From contig JACKDL010000007.1 of NCBI GenBank assembly GCA_020633555.1, positions 1 through 64,000 on the forward strand: a stretch of DNA of 64,000 nt, read 5' to 3'. The notes under the pieces are model-generated. The model had not been told where the DNA came from, made no database searches, and worked only from the letters and a program-made list of their open reading frames with translations. Within the stretch, counting starts at the first letter, position 1; every line of letters begins with the position of its first letter. Made by a program: the position numbers and the translations under genes. Of the stretch, positions 33,561 through 43,158 are shown piece after piece. The DNA comes from Myxococcales bacterium. Its GTDB lineage: Bacteria; Myxococcota_A; Bradymonadia; UBA7976; UBA1532.

Positions 33561-33982
33561 CCCACCCACCCCAGCCAGAAGCCGCCGACGCCGTCGAGGT
33601 GCTCATCGTCGAGGACGACGCGCTGAACGTGCGCCTGCTCGAGCAGGTGTGCCGCTCCGCCGGCTACCGCACCCGGGTGGCCCGGGACGGGGTCGAGGGG
33701 CTCGAGGCCGTCGAGGCGAAGATCCCCGACCTGATGCTCCTGGACGTGATGATGCCCCGCTTGGACGGCTACGGCGTGCTCGAGCGCCTGCGGGCCCGCG
33801 CCGAGTGGGTGAACATCCCGGTGGTGATGGTCACCGCGGTGCAGAACGACGACGCTCGCACCCGCTGCATCGACCTGGGCGCCGACGACTACGTCACCAA
33901 GCCTTTTCGCATCGCCGAGCTGCGCGACCGCATGCGGTCGACCCTCGAGATGAGCCGATTCAAGATGAGCCTGCTGGGCTGA
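33557..33982 (+). CDS. Stand-alone receiver-domain response regulator
   Basis: 141 aa; only a REC domain. Acidic pair IVEDD, phospho-acceptor Asp in LMLLDVMMPRLDGYG, conserved Thr in VMVTAV and Lys in YVTKPF. All phosphotransfer residues present. The start ATG overlaps the dnaB stop (ATGA). An in-frame ATG at 33524 lies inside dnaB and is not needed. It has no output domain, so it probably acts by protein contact; its kinase is not in the window. Confidence 0.9.
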   Translation: MTHPPQPEAADAVEVLIVEDDALNVRLLEQVCRSAGYRTRVARDGVEGLEAVEAKIPDLMLLDVMMPRLDGYGVLERLRARAEWVNIPVVMVTAVQNDDARTRCIDLGADDYVTKPFRIAELRDRMRSTLEMSRFKMSLLG

Positions 33983-34009
33983 GCCCGGCCGGCGAGACTG
34001 GAGGAGCCC

Positions 34010-34615
34010 ATGGCCGCCCCCTCGCACATTCGCATCCTGATCATCGACGACGATCAGGACATCTGCGAGTACATGAAGACCATGCTCGAGGCCACGGGCT
34101 ACGGGGTGGACACCCTGCAGGATCCCACCCAGGCGGTGGACCAGATCCGCGACACCGAGTACCACCTGCTGATCGTGGATCTGATGATGCCGCGGCTGGA
34201 CGGCATCGAGCTGATCCAGCGCATCCGCAAGGTGGACAGCGACGTGGCCGTGGTGGTGTTCACCGGCTACCCGTCGGTGGAGACCGCCGTGGACGCCCTG
34301 AAGCTCAACGTCAGCGACTACGTGCGCAAGCCCTTCGATCACGAGGAGTTCCGCGAGACGATCGTCGAGGTGCTGCGCAAGAAGGGCCTGCTGCGCGATC
34401 CCGAAGAGGAGCTGCACCGGGCCATCGGCGCCAACATCCGCCGCATCCGCAAGGAGCGGGACCTGACCCTGAAGCAGCTCGCCCGGCGCACGGGCCTGTC
34501 GGTCAGCCTGCTGAGCCAGATCGAGCGCGCGGAGTCCAGCGCGTCGGTGTCCTCGCTCTACAAGATCGCCGTCGCCCTCGGCGAGAAGCTGACCGTCCTC
34601 TTCGGCGACTTCTGA
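34010..34615 (+). CDS. Response regulator with C-terminal XRE-type HTH
   Basis: 201 aa. Residues 8-125 are a complete receiver: ILIIDDDQDI, LLIVDLMMPRLDGIEL (phospho-Asp), VVFTGY, YVRKPF. Residues 142-200 are a Cro/CI-type helix-turn-helix: IGANIRRIRKERDLTLKQLA, then LSVSLLSQIERAESSASVSS, a pattern normally seen in XRE/cupin regulators. REC joined to XRE HTH is an uncommon output. ATG 34010 with GGAGGAG upstream. Follows the other response regulator by 27 bases; likely binds DNA on phosphorylation. Confidence 0.9.
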   Translation: MAAPSHIRILIIDDDQDICEYMKTMLEATGYGVDTLQDPTQAVDQIRDTEYHLLIVDLMMPRLDGIELIQRIRKVDSDVAVVVFTGYPSVETAVDALKLNVSDYVRKPFDHEEFRETIVEVLRKKGLLRDPEEELHRAIGANIRRIRKERDLTLKQLARRTGLSVSLLSQIERAESSASVSSLYKIAVALGEKLTVLFGDF

Positions 34616-34691
34616 TCCCCCGTCAGCCCGCCCCCCCGCGGCGCCCCCACGGCGCGCTTGTGTGGGTAGGTGTGGGTGGTAGAGTGTGCGC

Positions 34692-36648
34692 ATGAGGTGC
34701 CCCCGCTGCGACCACGCCGTCTCGAAGAGCGACCGCTTCTGCGGCCGCTGCGGCCTGGCCTTGCCCAGCGACGGCGGCAAGCCGGTGGATCCGCTGCTGG
34801 GGCTGGTGGTGGACAACCGCTACCGCATCGAGGAGCGCATCGGGGTGGGCGGCATGGGGACCGTCTACCTGGGCACCCACGTGAACCTGGGGCAGAAGGT
34901 GGCCATCAAGGTGCTGCACGAGCGGCACGTGGCCAACGACGACCTGGTGAAGCGCTTCCACGTCGAGGCGCGCACCTACGCCCGGGTGGATCACCCGAAC
35001 GTCGTCAAGCTGATGCACTTCGACCAGATGCCCGACGGCACCACCTACATGGTGATGGAGTACTGCCCGGGCACCTCGCTGGCGGCGCACCTGCACAGCC
35101 ATGGCAAGCTCGATCCGGTGATGGCCGGTGATCTGGCGGTGCAGATCGCCCAGGGGCTGTCGGCCACGCACTCCGCGGGCATCGTCCACCGCGATCTGAA
35201 GCCCGACAACATCGTGCTCACCGAGACCCGGCCGGGGCGCTACCACGTCAAGCTCCTGGACTTCGGCATCGCCAAGGACATGGACGACGACGGCCCGCGG
35301 CTCACGCAGGCGGGCATGGTGTTCGGGACGCCCGAGTACATGGCGCCGGAGCAGGCGCGCGGCCACACCGTGGACGAGCGCAGCGACATCTACGCGCTGG
35401 GCTGCGTGCTCTACGAGATGCTGACCGGCGATCCGCCGTTCACCGGCAGCGACAAGATGCGGGTGATGCACCAGCAGGCCACCGAGGATCCGATGCCGCC
35501 CTCGGAGCGGCTGGGGGGGCCCGCGTTCCTGCCCGGCCCCCTGGAGGACGTGGTGCTCACCTGCCTGGCCAAGCGGCCGGGGGATCGCTTCCAGTCGGCC
35601 GATCAGCTCATCGACGCCTTCGACGACGTCAGCTTGCTGGCGGATCGGCCCTCGCTGCAGCCCGCGACGCCCCGGCCTGCCCCCAGCGACGAGCTGCAGG
35701 GGCCGCCCACCCGCCAGGAGCGGGCGGCGACGCCGGCCACGGTCGTGCGGCCCCCGGACGACGCGCCCGGCTCGGGCCCATGGTCGCGGGGCGGGCCGGT
35801 GCCGGGCCAGCGGCAGCCCTCGTTCGATCCCAGCTCGCTGGGGCGGGTGACCCCATCGGGGCCGCGGGCCATCACGGGGGACGGGCCGCTCTTCATCGAT
35901 CCGGGGCCGCCGCCGGGCATGGGCGGTGAGGACGGGGTGGCGTCGTCGCTGGTCATGGCCGGCCTGGTGTTCGTGGCGGCCATCGGCCTGGCGGCGTGGT
36001 TCTTCTCGAAGCCCGAGGGGCCCACCCAGCCGCCGCCGGTGACCCAGGGCTCGGCGGTGGCCAACCCCGCGCCCCTGCCCGAAGAGGGGGACGGCGCTGC
36101 GCCCGATGCTCAGGCGGCCGTGACGCCGCCGAAGCAGCCGGCGACCCGGGCCCCGGCGACCCGGCCCGCGAGCCGAGCGCCCGAGACCGCGCCTCCGCGT
36201 CCGGTGCCCCCCGCCGACGGCGGCGCCGGCCACCGAGGCGCCGCCCAAGCGCCCGGCCACCGAGGCACCGCCCAAGCGCCCGGCCACCGAGGCGCCCAGG
36301 CGCCCGGCCACCGCGCCGCCCCCGCCGCCCAAGCCCAAGGGGCCCACGGCGGCCGAGCAGGTGGAGAAGGCCCGCGAAGCGCTGCGCGAGGGGCAGTTCG
36401 GGGTGGCCGAGCGCACGGCCCGCGAGGCCCTGAAGGACGAGCCGGGCCACGGGCCGGCGCAGGCGCTCATCGACGAGGTGCAGGCCCTGCGGGCCGCGCT
36501 GAAGAAGGGGCGCGCCGCCGACAAGCGCGGCGACTGCGTGACCGTGCTCGACGCGCTGAAGCCGGTGGTGGACGCGGCGCCCGGCCTGTCCGAGGCGCAG
36601 AAGATGGTGGAGCACTGCCAGATGGCGCTGCCCCCCAAGGGCATCTGA
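34692..36648 (+). CDS. Transmembrane Ser/Thr kinase with zinc ribbon and C-terminal helical domain (apparent frameshift)
   Basis: About 651 aa if one base is removed. Zinc ribbon CPRC...CGRC (3-20), kinase domain with Gly loop [10 protein letters not shown]73, HRDLKPDN (166-173), DFG (190-192), membrane helix near 420-437, then Pro-rich linker. At the C6 run 36207-36212 the reading frame must shift. Read with one C fewer, the linker becomes regular [13 protein letters not shown] repeats and continues into the helical end [20 protein letters not shown], which is clearly coding. Read straight on, it becomes Gly/His/Arg-rich and ends at 36752, unlike a protein. Sequencing error or slippage; kinase domain unaffected. 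Confidence 0.85.
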
Positions 36649-36770
36649 CAGGGGTATCCTGCCGTCAGATCAGTTGCAGTGTGTCGGCCCGCCTTGCTGG
36701 GGCGGCCGGTCCCTTCGCGAGCGACCCTCAACCCGACCGGAAACCCCTGTGACCGGGGCCTGCGGTCGGA

Positions 36771-38236
36771 TCAGTTGCAGGCGCGGCCGCGGCTCTGGTT
36801 GGCGGGGCAGCCGCGAGCCTCGGCGGTGCCGTTGTCGCAGATGCGGGGGCAGCCGGCGGGGTTCAGGTCCTGCACGGCGCAGGTGTTGCCCTGCCAGGCC
36901 ACGTCGGCCACCTCCCAGAACTCCGTGTCGTCGTTGCCGTTTCGGCCGCTGGCGCGCAGCACCACGGGGTCGTAGGCCCGCGCGAGCTGGCCGCCGCAGA
37001 AGATGCGCAGCGTGACCGTGCTGTCGCCGAAGCCGTCGTCGTCCCAGTAGTGCACGCCCACCCGGTACGTGCCGGCCTGGGGTGCGCGGATGTTGATGTT
37101 CTCGGGGCCCTGGCCCTGCACGTCGTCCAGATCCAGGCGGGGATCGTCGTCGCTCAGCGGGCGCGACCACTCCACCTGCGGGGGCGGCCCGGCGGGGTTG
37201 CGGTTCAAGTCGCTGAGCAGGGCCCGGCAGCCGGCCTCGCCGCCCCCGGCGCCCTCGTTGCTGCACACCGAGCAGTTGCGCCAGTGGCAGTCGTCGCCGT
37301 CGTCGGCGCTGTCGTGCCACTGGGCGTTGGGCGCCCGCTTCAGGTGCAGATCCACGTCGCTGGCGTCGTCGGCCGCGCCCGCGTTCCACACCAGCTCGAT
37401 GCGCAGGCCGTCGCCGCTGGCCTCGGCGTTGATCCGGGTGGTGCAGCGGCCCCGCTGGCCCGCGGCGTCCTCCACCTCGAGCTCCAGCAGGTAGCTGCCC
37501 TGTAGATCGGCGAACAGCTCACTGCGCAGGGCGTTGGCGGGATCGGGTCGCGCGGTGGAGCCGGCAGGGGCCTCGCGCACCGACCAGGTGGCGCGCACCA
37601 TGGCGTCCCCGTCGGGATCCTCGTAGCCCCCCTCCAGCGGGTACAGCGCCAGCGGGGGCCCCTCCTGATCGGGCGGGCACAGGGCCCGGGGCGGCTGGTT
37701 GGCGCACTCGGTGCCCTCGTCGGCCTGGCCGTCGCAGTCGTCGTCCAGGCCGTTGCAGATCTCGGGCTGGGGGAGCACCTGACCCACGCAGGGGCCGTAG
37801 AACTCGAGCTGGCAGCTCTGGGTGCCCGCCCGGCAGGCGCCGTCCACCTGCAGGTCGCGGGGATCGCCCGAGTAGCAGGCCTTCTCGGCCTGGCGGCAGG
37901 CGCAGCCCTCGTCGACGATGCCATCGCAGTCGTCGTCGAAGGTGTTCTCGCAGGTCTCCTGCGCCGCGCAGTCCCGGGGGGGGCGGTCACCGGCGTCGGG
38001 CGCGAGCGGCCCGGCGTCGCCGGTGGGCAGGGGCCCGGCGCCGCCGTCCCGCGGGCCCTGGTTGCGCCCCATGTCGAACAGGCCGCTGACGGCGGCGTCG
38101 ATGCCGCCCCCCGCGCCCCCGCCGGCCCCGCTGACCGCGGGCCCCGCGTCGGATCCGGTGGTGACCGTGCCGCCTTCGCAGCCCCAGAGCAGCGCGGTGG
38201 CTGCCAGCACGCCCAGCCCGATGTTCCGGTGGCCCA

Positions 38237-38237
<1 letters not shown>
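36771..38237 (-). CDS. Lipoprotein with MopE-like metal-binding motifs
   Basis: 488 aa. Lipobox LLWGC, then Gly/Ala/Asp-rich linker. Two Cys/Asp motifs CENTFDDDCDGIVDEGC and CNGLDDDCDGQADEG match the MopE-type metal-binding repeat of copper-binding and surface proteins. Next is a PKD-like strand region, then a domain found twice in this cluster: ELVWNAGAADDASDVDLHLK and TYRVGVHYWDDDGFGDSTVT (compare [20 protein letters not shown] in the neighbour). Ends with Cys-rich RGCPANQSRGRACN. Starts within the stop of the upstream lipoprotein gene (TGATG). Confidence 0.85.
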
Positions 38238-40288
<2,051 letters not shown>

Positions 40289-40352
40289 GGGTTCCTCCCG
40301 GATGAGACCCCCACAGCGAAGCGCAGGCGGGCCCGTCCAGGCAAGGGCGCCG

Positions 40353-41519
40353 TCAACCGGGTGTGAAGCCGGCCTCGACGATGGCGGCGCGGACCGCGGC
40401 CTCGCTGATCGGGCCCCGCACGATGGCCCGGTCGGGCTCGCGCTCCACCACCGCGGCCTCGACCCCCTCCAGCGCGTTCAGCGCGCCCTCGAGCTTGCGC
40501 ACGCAGCCGCCACAGCGCATGCCGGCCACGGGCAGCTCCAGGGCCTGGGCGGCGGGCGGCGCCCGGCGGCGCCACCACCCGCGCAGGTCGTCGACGGCGA
40601 AGAAGGCGAACAGGGCCACCAGCAACCCGGCGCTGGCGCTGGCCCACCAGGCGACCCCGTGGGCGTGGGCGGCCAGGGCGCCGCCCCCGGCCGGGATCAC
40701 GAAGTCGAACAGCCAGCCCAGGCCCGCCGAGCCTACCACGATGGTGCCCAGGTAGATGGCCAGGGTGCGGCCGCCGAAGCCCCGGTAGATGGCGCCGATG
40801 GTGGCGATGTTGGTGGCCGGCCCGGCCATCAGGAACACCAGCGCGGCGCCCGTGGGCATGCCGCCGGCCACCAGGGCCGCGGCGATGGGCACCGAGGCCG
40901 TGGCGCAGACGTAAAGCGGCACCGACAGGGCCAGCACCCCCAGCACGCCCCAGGCCCCCAGGCCCGACAGGGCGTCGGTGGGCACCCAGGCGGTCAGCGC
41001 GGCCGAGGCCAGCACCCCGAACACCAGCCAGCGCCAGATGGTGCGGATCATCTCCAGGCCGTGGGTCACCAGCGCCCGCACGCTGCGCTCGTTGCTCTCG
41101 GCGCACACCGGCGGCGGCGGGGCCCCGGCGTGGGTGCCGAAGCGGTCGGTGAGCCAGCCGCCGACCAGGCCGGTGGCGGCGGCGGCGCCCACCTTGAACA
41201 GCGCGAAGGGCCAGCCCAGGAAGCCGGCAGAGACCATCAGCGAGTCCACGCCGGTCTGCGGCGTGCTGATCAGGAACCCCACTGCTGCGCCGTCGCTGGC
41301 GCCGTCCTCCTTCAGGCTGAGCCCCGCGGGGATGACCCCGCAGGAGCACAAGGGCAGGGGCACGCCGAACAGCACCGCGCGGGCCACGCCCCACCGGCCC
41401 GACAGGTGGCGGGCCAGGAAGTCGGGGGGCAGCAGGATGTGCAGCAGGCCGGCGACGGCGGCGCCCAGCAACAGCCAGGGGGCGAGCTCGAGCAGGACCA
41501 TCCAGGTGGCGTGGAGCAT
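40353..41519 (-). CDS. DUF318/SO_0444-type metal efflux permease fused to HMA domain
   Basis: 388 aa. Permease half: about ten helices with [32 protein letters not shown] and the second-repeat [20 protein letters not shown] and [14 protein letters not shown]. These are the two inverted repeats of the ArsP/SO_0444 family. The last 65 residues form a heavy-metal-associated domain with [16 protein letters not shown], whose CxxC binds Cu or similar. It likely exports Cu or Zn, or organoarsenicals if ArsP-like; the HMA fusion favours Cu/Zn. The last gene of a leftward pair after the metallophosphoesterase. Confidence 0.85.
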   Translation of the reverse strand: MLHATWMVLLELAPWLLLGAAVAGLLHILLPPDFLARHLSGRWGVARAVLFGVPLPLCSCGVIPAGLSLKEDGASDGAAVGFLISTPQTGVDSLMVSAGFLGWPFALFKVGAAAATGLVGGWLTDRFGTHAGAPPPPVCAESNERSVRALVTHGLEMIRTIWRWLVFGVLASAALTAWVPTDALSGLGAWGVLGVLALSVPLYVCATASVPIAAALVAGGMPTGAALVFLMAGPATNIATIGAIYRGFGGRTLAIYLGTIVVGSAGLGWLFDFVIPAGGGALAAHAHGVAWWASASAGLLVALFAFFAVDDLRGWWRRRAPPAAQALELPVAGMRCGGCVRKLEGALNALEGVEAAVVEREPDRAIVRGPISEAAVRAAIVEAGFTPG

Positions 41520-41584
41520 GGCAGGGTCTCGGTCGTGGGGACCACGAGGTCAGACCGCATGATGCCGCAGCCGGCCCGGGAGTG

Positions 41585-43030
41585 TCAGGCCTGGGCCAAC
41601 TCACGGGGCGTGCGGTCGTGGCGGCACCAGGCCATCAGGTGGGCCCGGGTGGTGCGGCCGCGGCCGGTGACCACGGCAAACCGGGAGTCACAGCGGCAGC
41701 GCCCCTCGCCGGTGCAGCGGGTGGCGTGGCGGCCCACGTGCTCCCAGCTCCCGGGGTTCAGCCAGCGGGTGCGCCCCATGCGCCGCAGCACGGGGCGGTG
41801 GGTGTGGCCGAAGACCACCACCGGGGCCCGCGAGAGGCGGCCGATGCGATCGGCCACGCGGGCCAGCACGGGGTGCACGTCCACGGCGGGGCGCCGGCGG
41901 TCGCACCAGCGCCAGAACCAGGCGCCGCCGCCCACGATCAGCCCGCCCACCAGCAGGGCGCCCAGCCAGCCGTCGGTCTGCGGGAGCGCCACCGCCAGCG
42001 CGGTCAGGCCGCCGACGATGAGGGCCACCCGATCCACATACAGGCTGAGCATGAGCCGCCACAGGCTGGCGCCCACGTGGGGGCTGTGCAGGGCGTCGAT
42101 GGCCAGCATGCGGTCCACGGGCAGGTGGGCCTTGCGGGCCAGGGCGCGCAGGGTCCGCCGCCGGCGGGCGCGGCTCACGGCGTCGGTGCGGCCCCGGTCG
42201 CGGGCGACGGCGGTGTCGCGCACGTACCGGGTGAGGAAGGCGGCCCACACCAGCACCAGCCGCGTGATGCCCATGCCGGCCTTGTACCAGACCCAGTGGA
42301 GCACCTCGCGGAAGCTCATCTGCTCCACGTCGTGCAGCGGGAAGGTGCGCACGCGGTTGGCGAAGAAGCGCAGGCCCCAGTGGCTGAAGGTGGGCGCCAG
42401 CCGCGGGACTGGGGCCTCGGCCGGGATGGGCGTGAGCGGATCGGGGAACGTGTTGTAGGCGTCGAAGCGGTGGCCGTGCTCGAACCACGCCCGCCCGGGC
42501 TCGTGGACGAACCAGTCCGAGAAGCCGATGCGCGCCATCACGGCCCGCCGGTCGCCCTTCGCGAAGGCGGCGATGTGGCCGCGCAGATCCACCTGCACCG
42601 CCTTGAAGCACAGATCGGCGTCGTGGTTGCCCGCGATGAAGACCACCCGGTGGCCGGCCTCGATGAAGCGGCACAGGGCCTCGAAGCTGCGGCGGTGGTA
42701 GGCCACGATCCAGGCCAGCTTCCAGCGCGAGCGGCTCTCGTCGAAGCTCAGCCCGTACATGGCCTCGTCGTCCTCGGCGCCGCCCAGCTCGGCGGGCACC
42801 AGGCCCATGTGCAGGAAGTCGATGCAGTCGCCGTTGAGCACCAGGGTCCACGGCCGGGGACGCCCGTCGGGGCCGCGGTTGGGGTGGGTCGCCTGGTGGC
42901 GCAGGAACGCCGCCAGCTCGCGGTCCAGGCGCACCATCTCGCGGCGGGCCTTGAAGTCCACGGGCGGTCGCAGCGAGCCCCCCAGGTGGAGGTCGCCCAG
43001 GACCAGCAGATCATGGGTCGGGGTGATCAT
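41585..43030 (-). CDS. Metallophosphoesterase with membrane segments
   Basis: 481 aa from ATG 43030. Calcineurin-like motifs in order: LGDLHLGG, NGDCIDFLH, AGNHDAD, FEHGH and GHTHRP, so the di-metal site looks complete. Residues about 330-385 contain two hydrophobic helices (ALIVGGLTALAVALP; ALLVGGLIVGGGAWFW) inserted between the phosphatase motifs. This placement is unusual and suggests a membrane-tethered enzyme. Substrate unknown (UDP-diacylglucosamine hydrolases share the fold). A longer in-frame start at 43171 would enter the divergent promoter area. Confidence 0.82.
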   Translation of the reverse strand: MITPTHDLLVLGDLHLGGSLRPPVDFKARREMVRLDRELAAFLRHQATHPNRGPDGRPRPWTLVLNGDCIDFLHMGLVPAELGGAEDDEAMYGLSFDESRSRWKLAWIVAYHRRSFEALCRFIEAGHRVVFIAGNHDADLCFKAVQVDLRGHIAAFAKGDRRAVMARIGFSDWFVHEPGRAWFEHGHRFDAYNTFPDPLTPIPAEAPVPRLAPTFSHWGLRFFANRVRTFPLHDVEQMSFREVLHWVWYKAGMGITRLVLVWAAFLTRYVRDTAVARDRGRTDAVSRARRRRTLRALARKAHLPVDRMLAIDALHSPHVGASLWRLMLSLYVDRVALIVGGLTALAVALPQTDGWLGALLVGGLIVGGGAWFWRWCDRRRPAVDVHPVLARVADRIGRLSRAPVVVFGHTHRPVLRRMGRTRWLNPGSWEHVGRHATRCTGEGRCRCDSRFAVVTGRGRTTRAHLMAWCRHDRTPRELAQA

Positions 43031-43158
43031 GGCGAGGGCGGATCGTGGCGCGCGCCGGGCCTTCGGCGCAAGTCGGGCCGCGGGCCCCGTGTTCGCGGTG
43101 GCGTTGACCTCGCCCAGCCGAGACAATGCCGGCGCTTTCGACCGGGGAGGAGATTGAC

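Noticed and set aside
36649..36752. Direct in-frame tail of the second Ser/Thr kinase
   Set aside because: The tail reads as Arg/Gly/His-rich shadow sequence, while the alternative frame gives a regular helical C-terminus ending at 36648.
36668..36780. Duplicate GATCAGTTGCAG at 36668 and 36769
   Set aside because: A 12-base repeat near the end of a leftward gene; too short to call an attachment site and without integrase or other mobile genes.
43126..43128. ATG start for the ceramidase-like gene
   Set aside because: It lies before the strong GGGAGGAG ribosome site; TTG 43159 is correctly spaced after it and starts the signal peptide.
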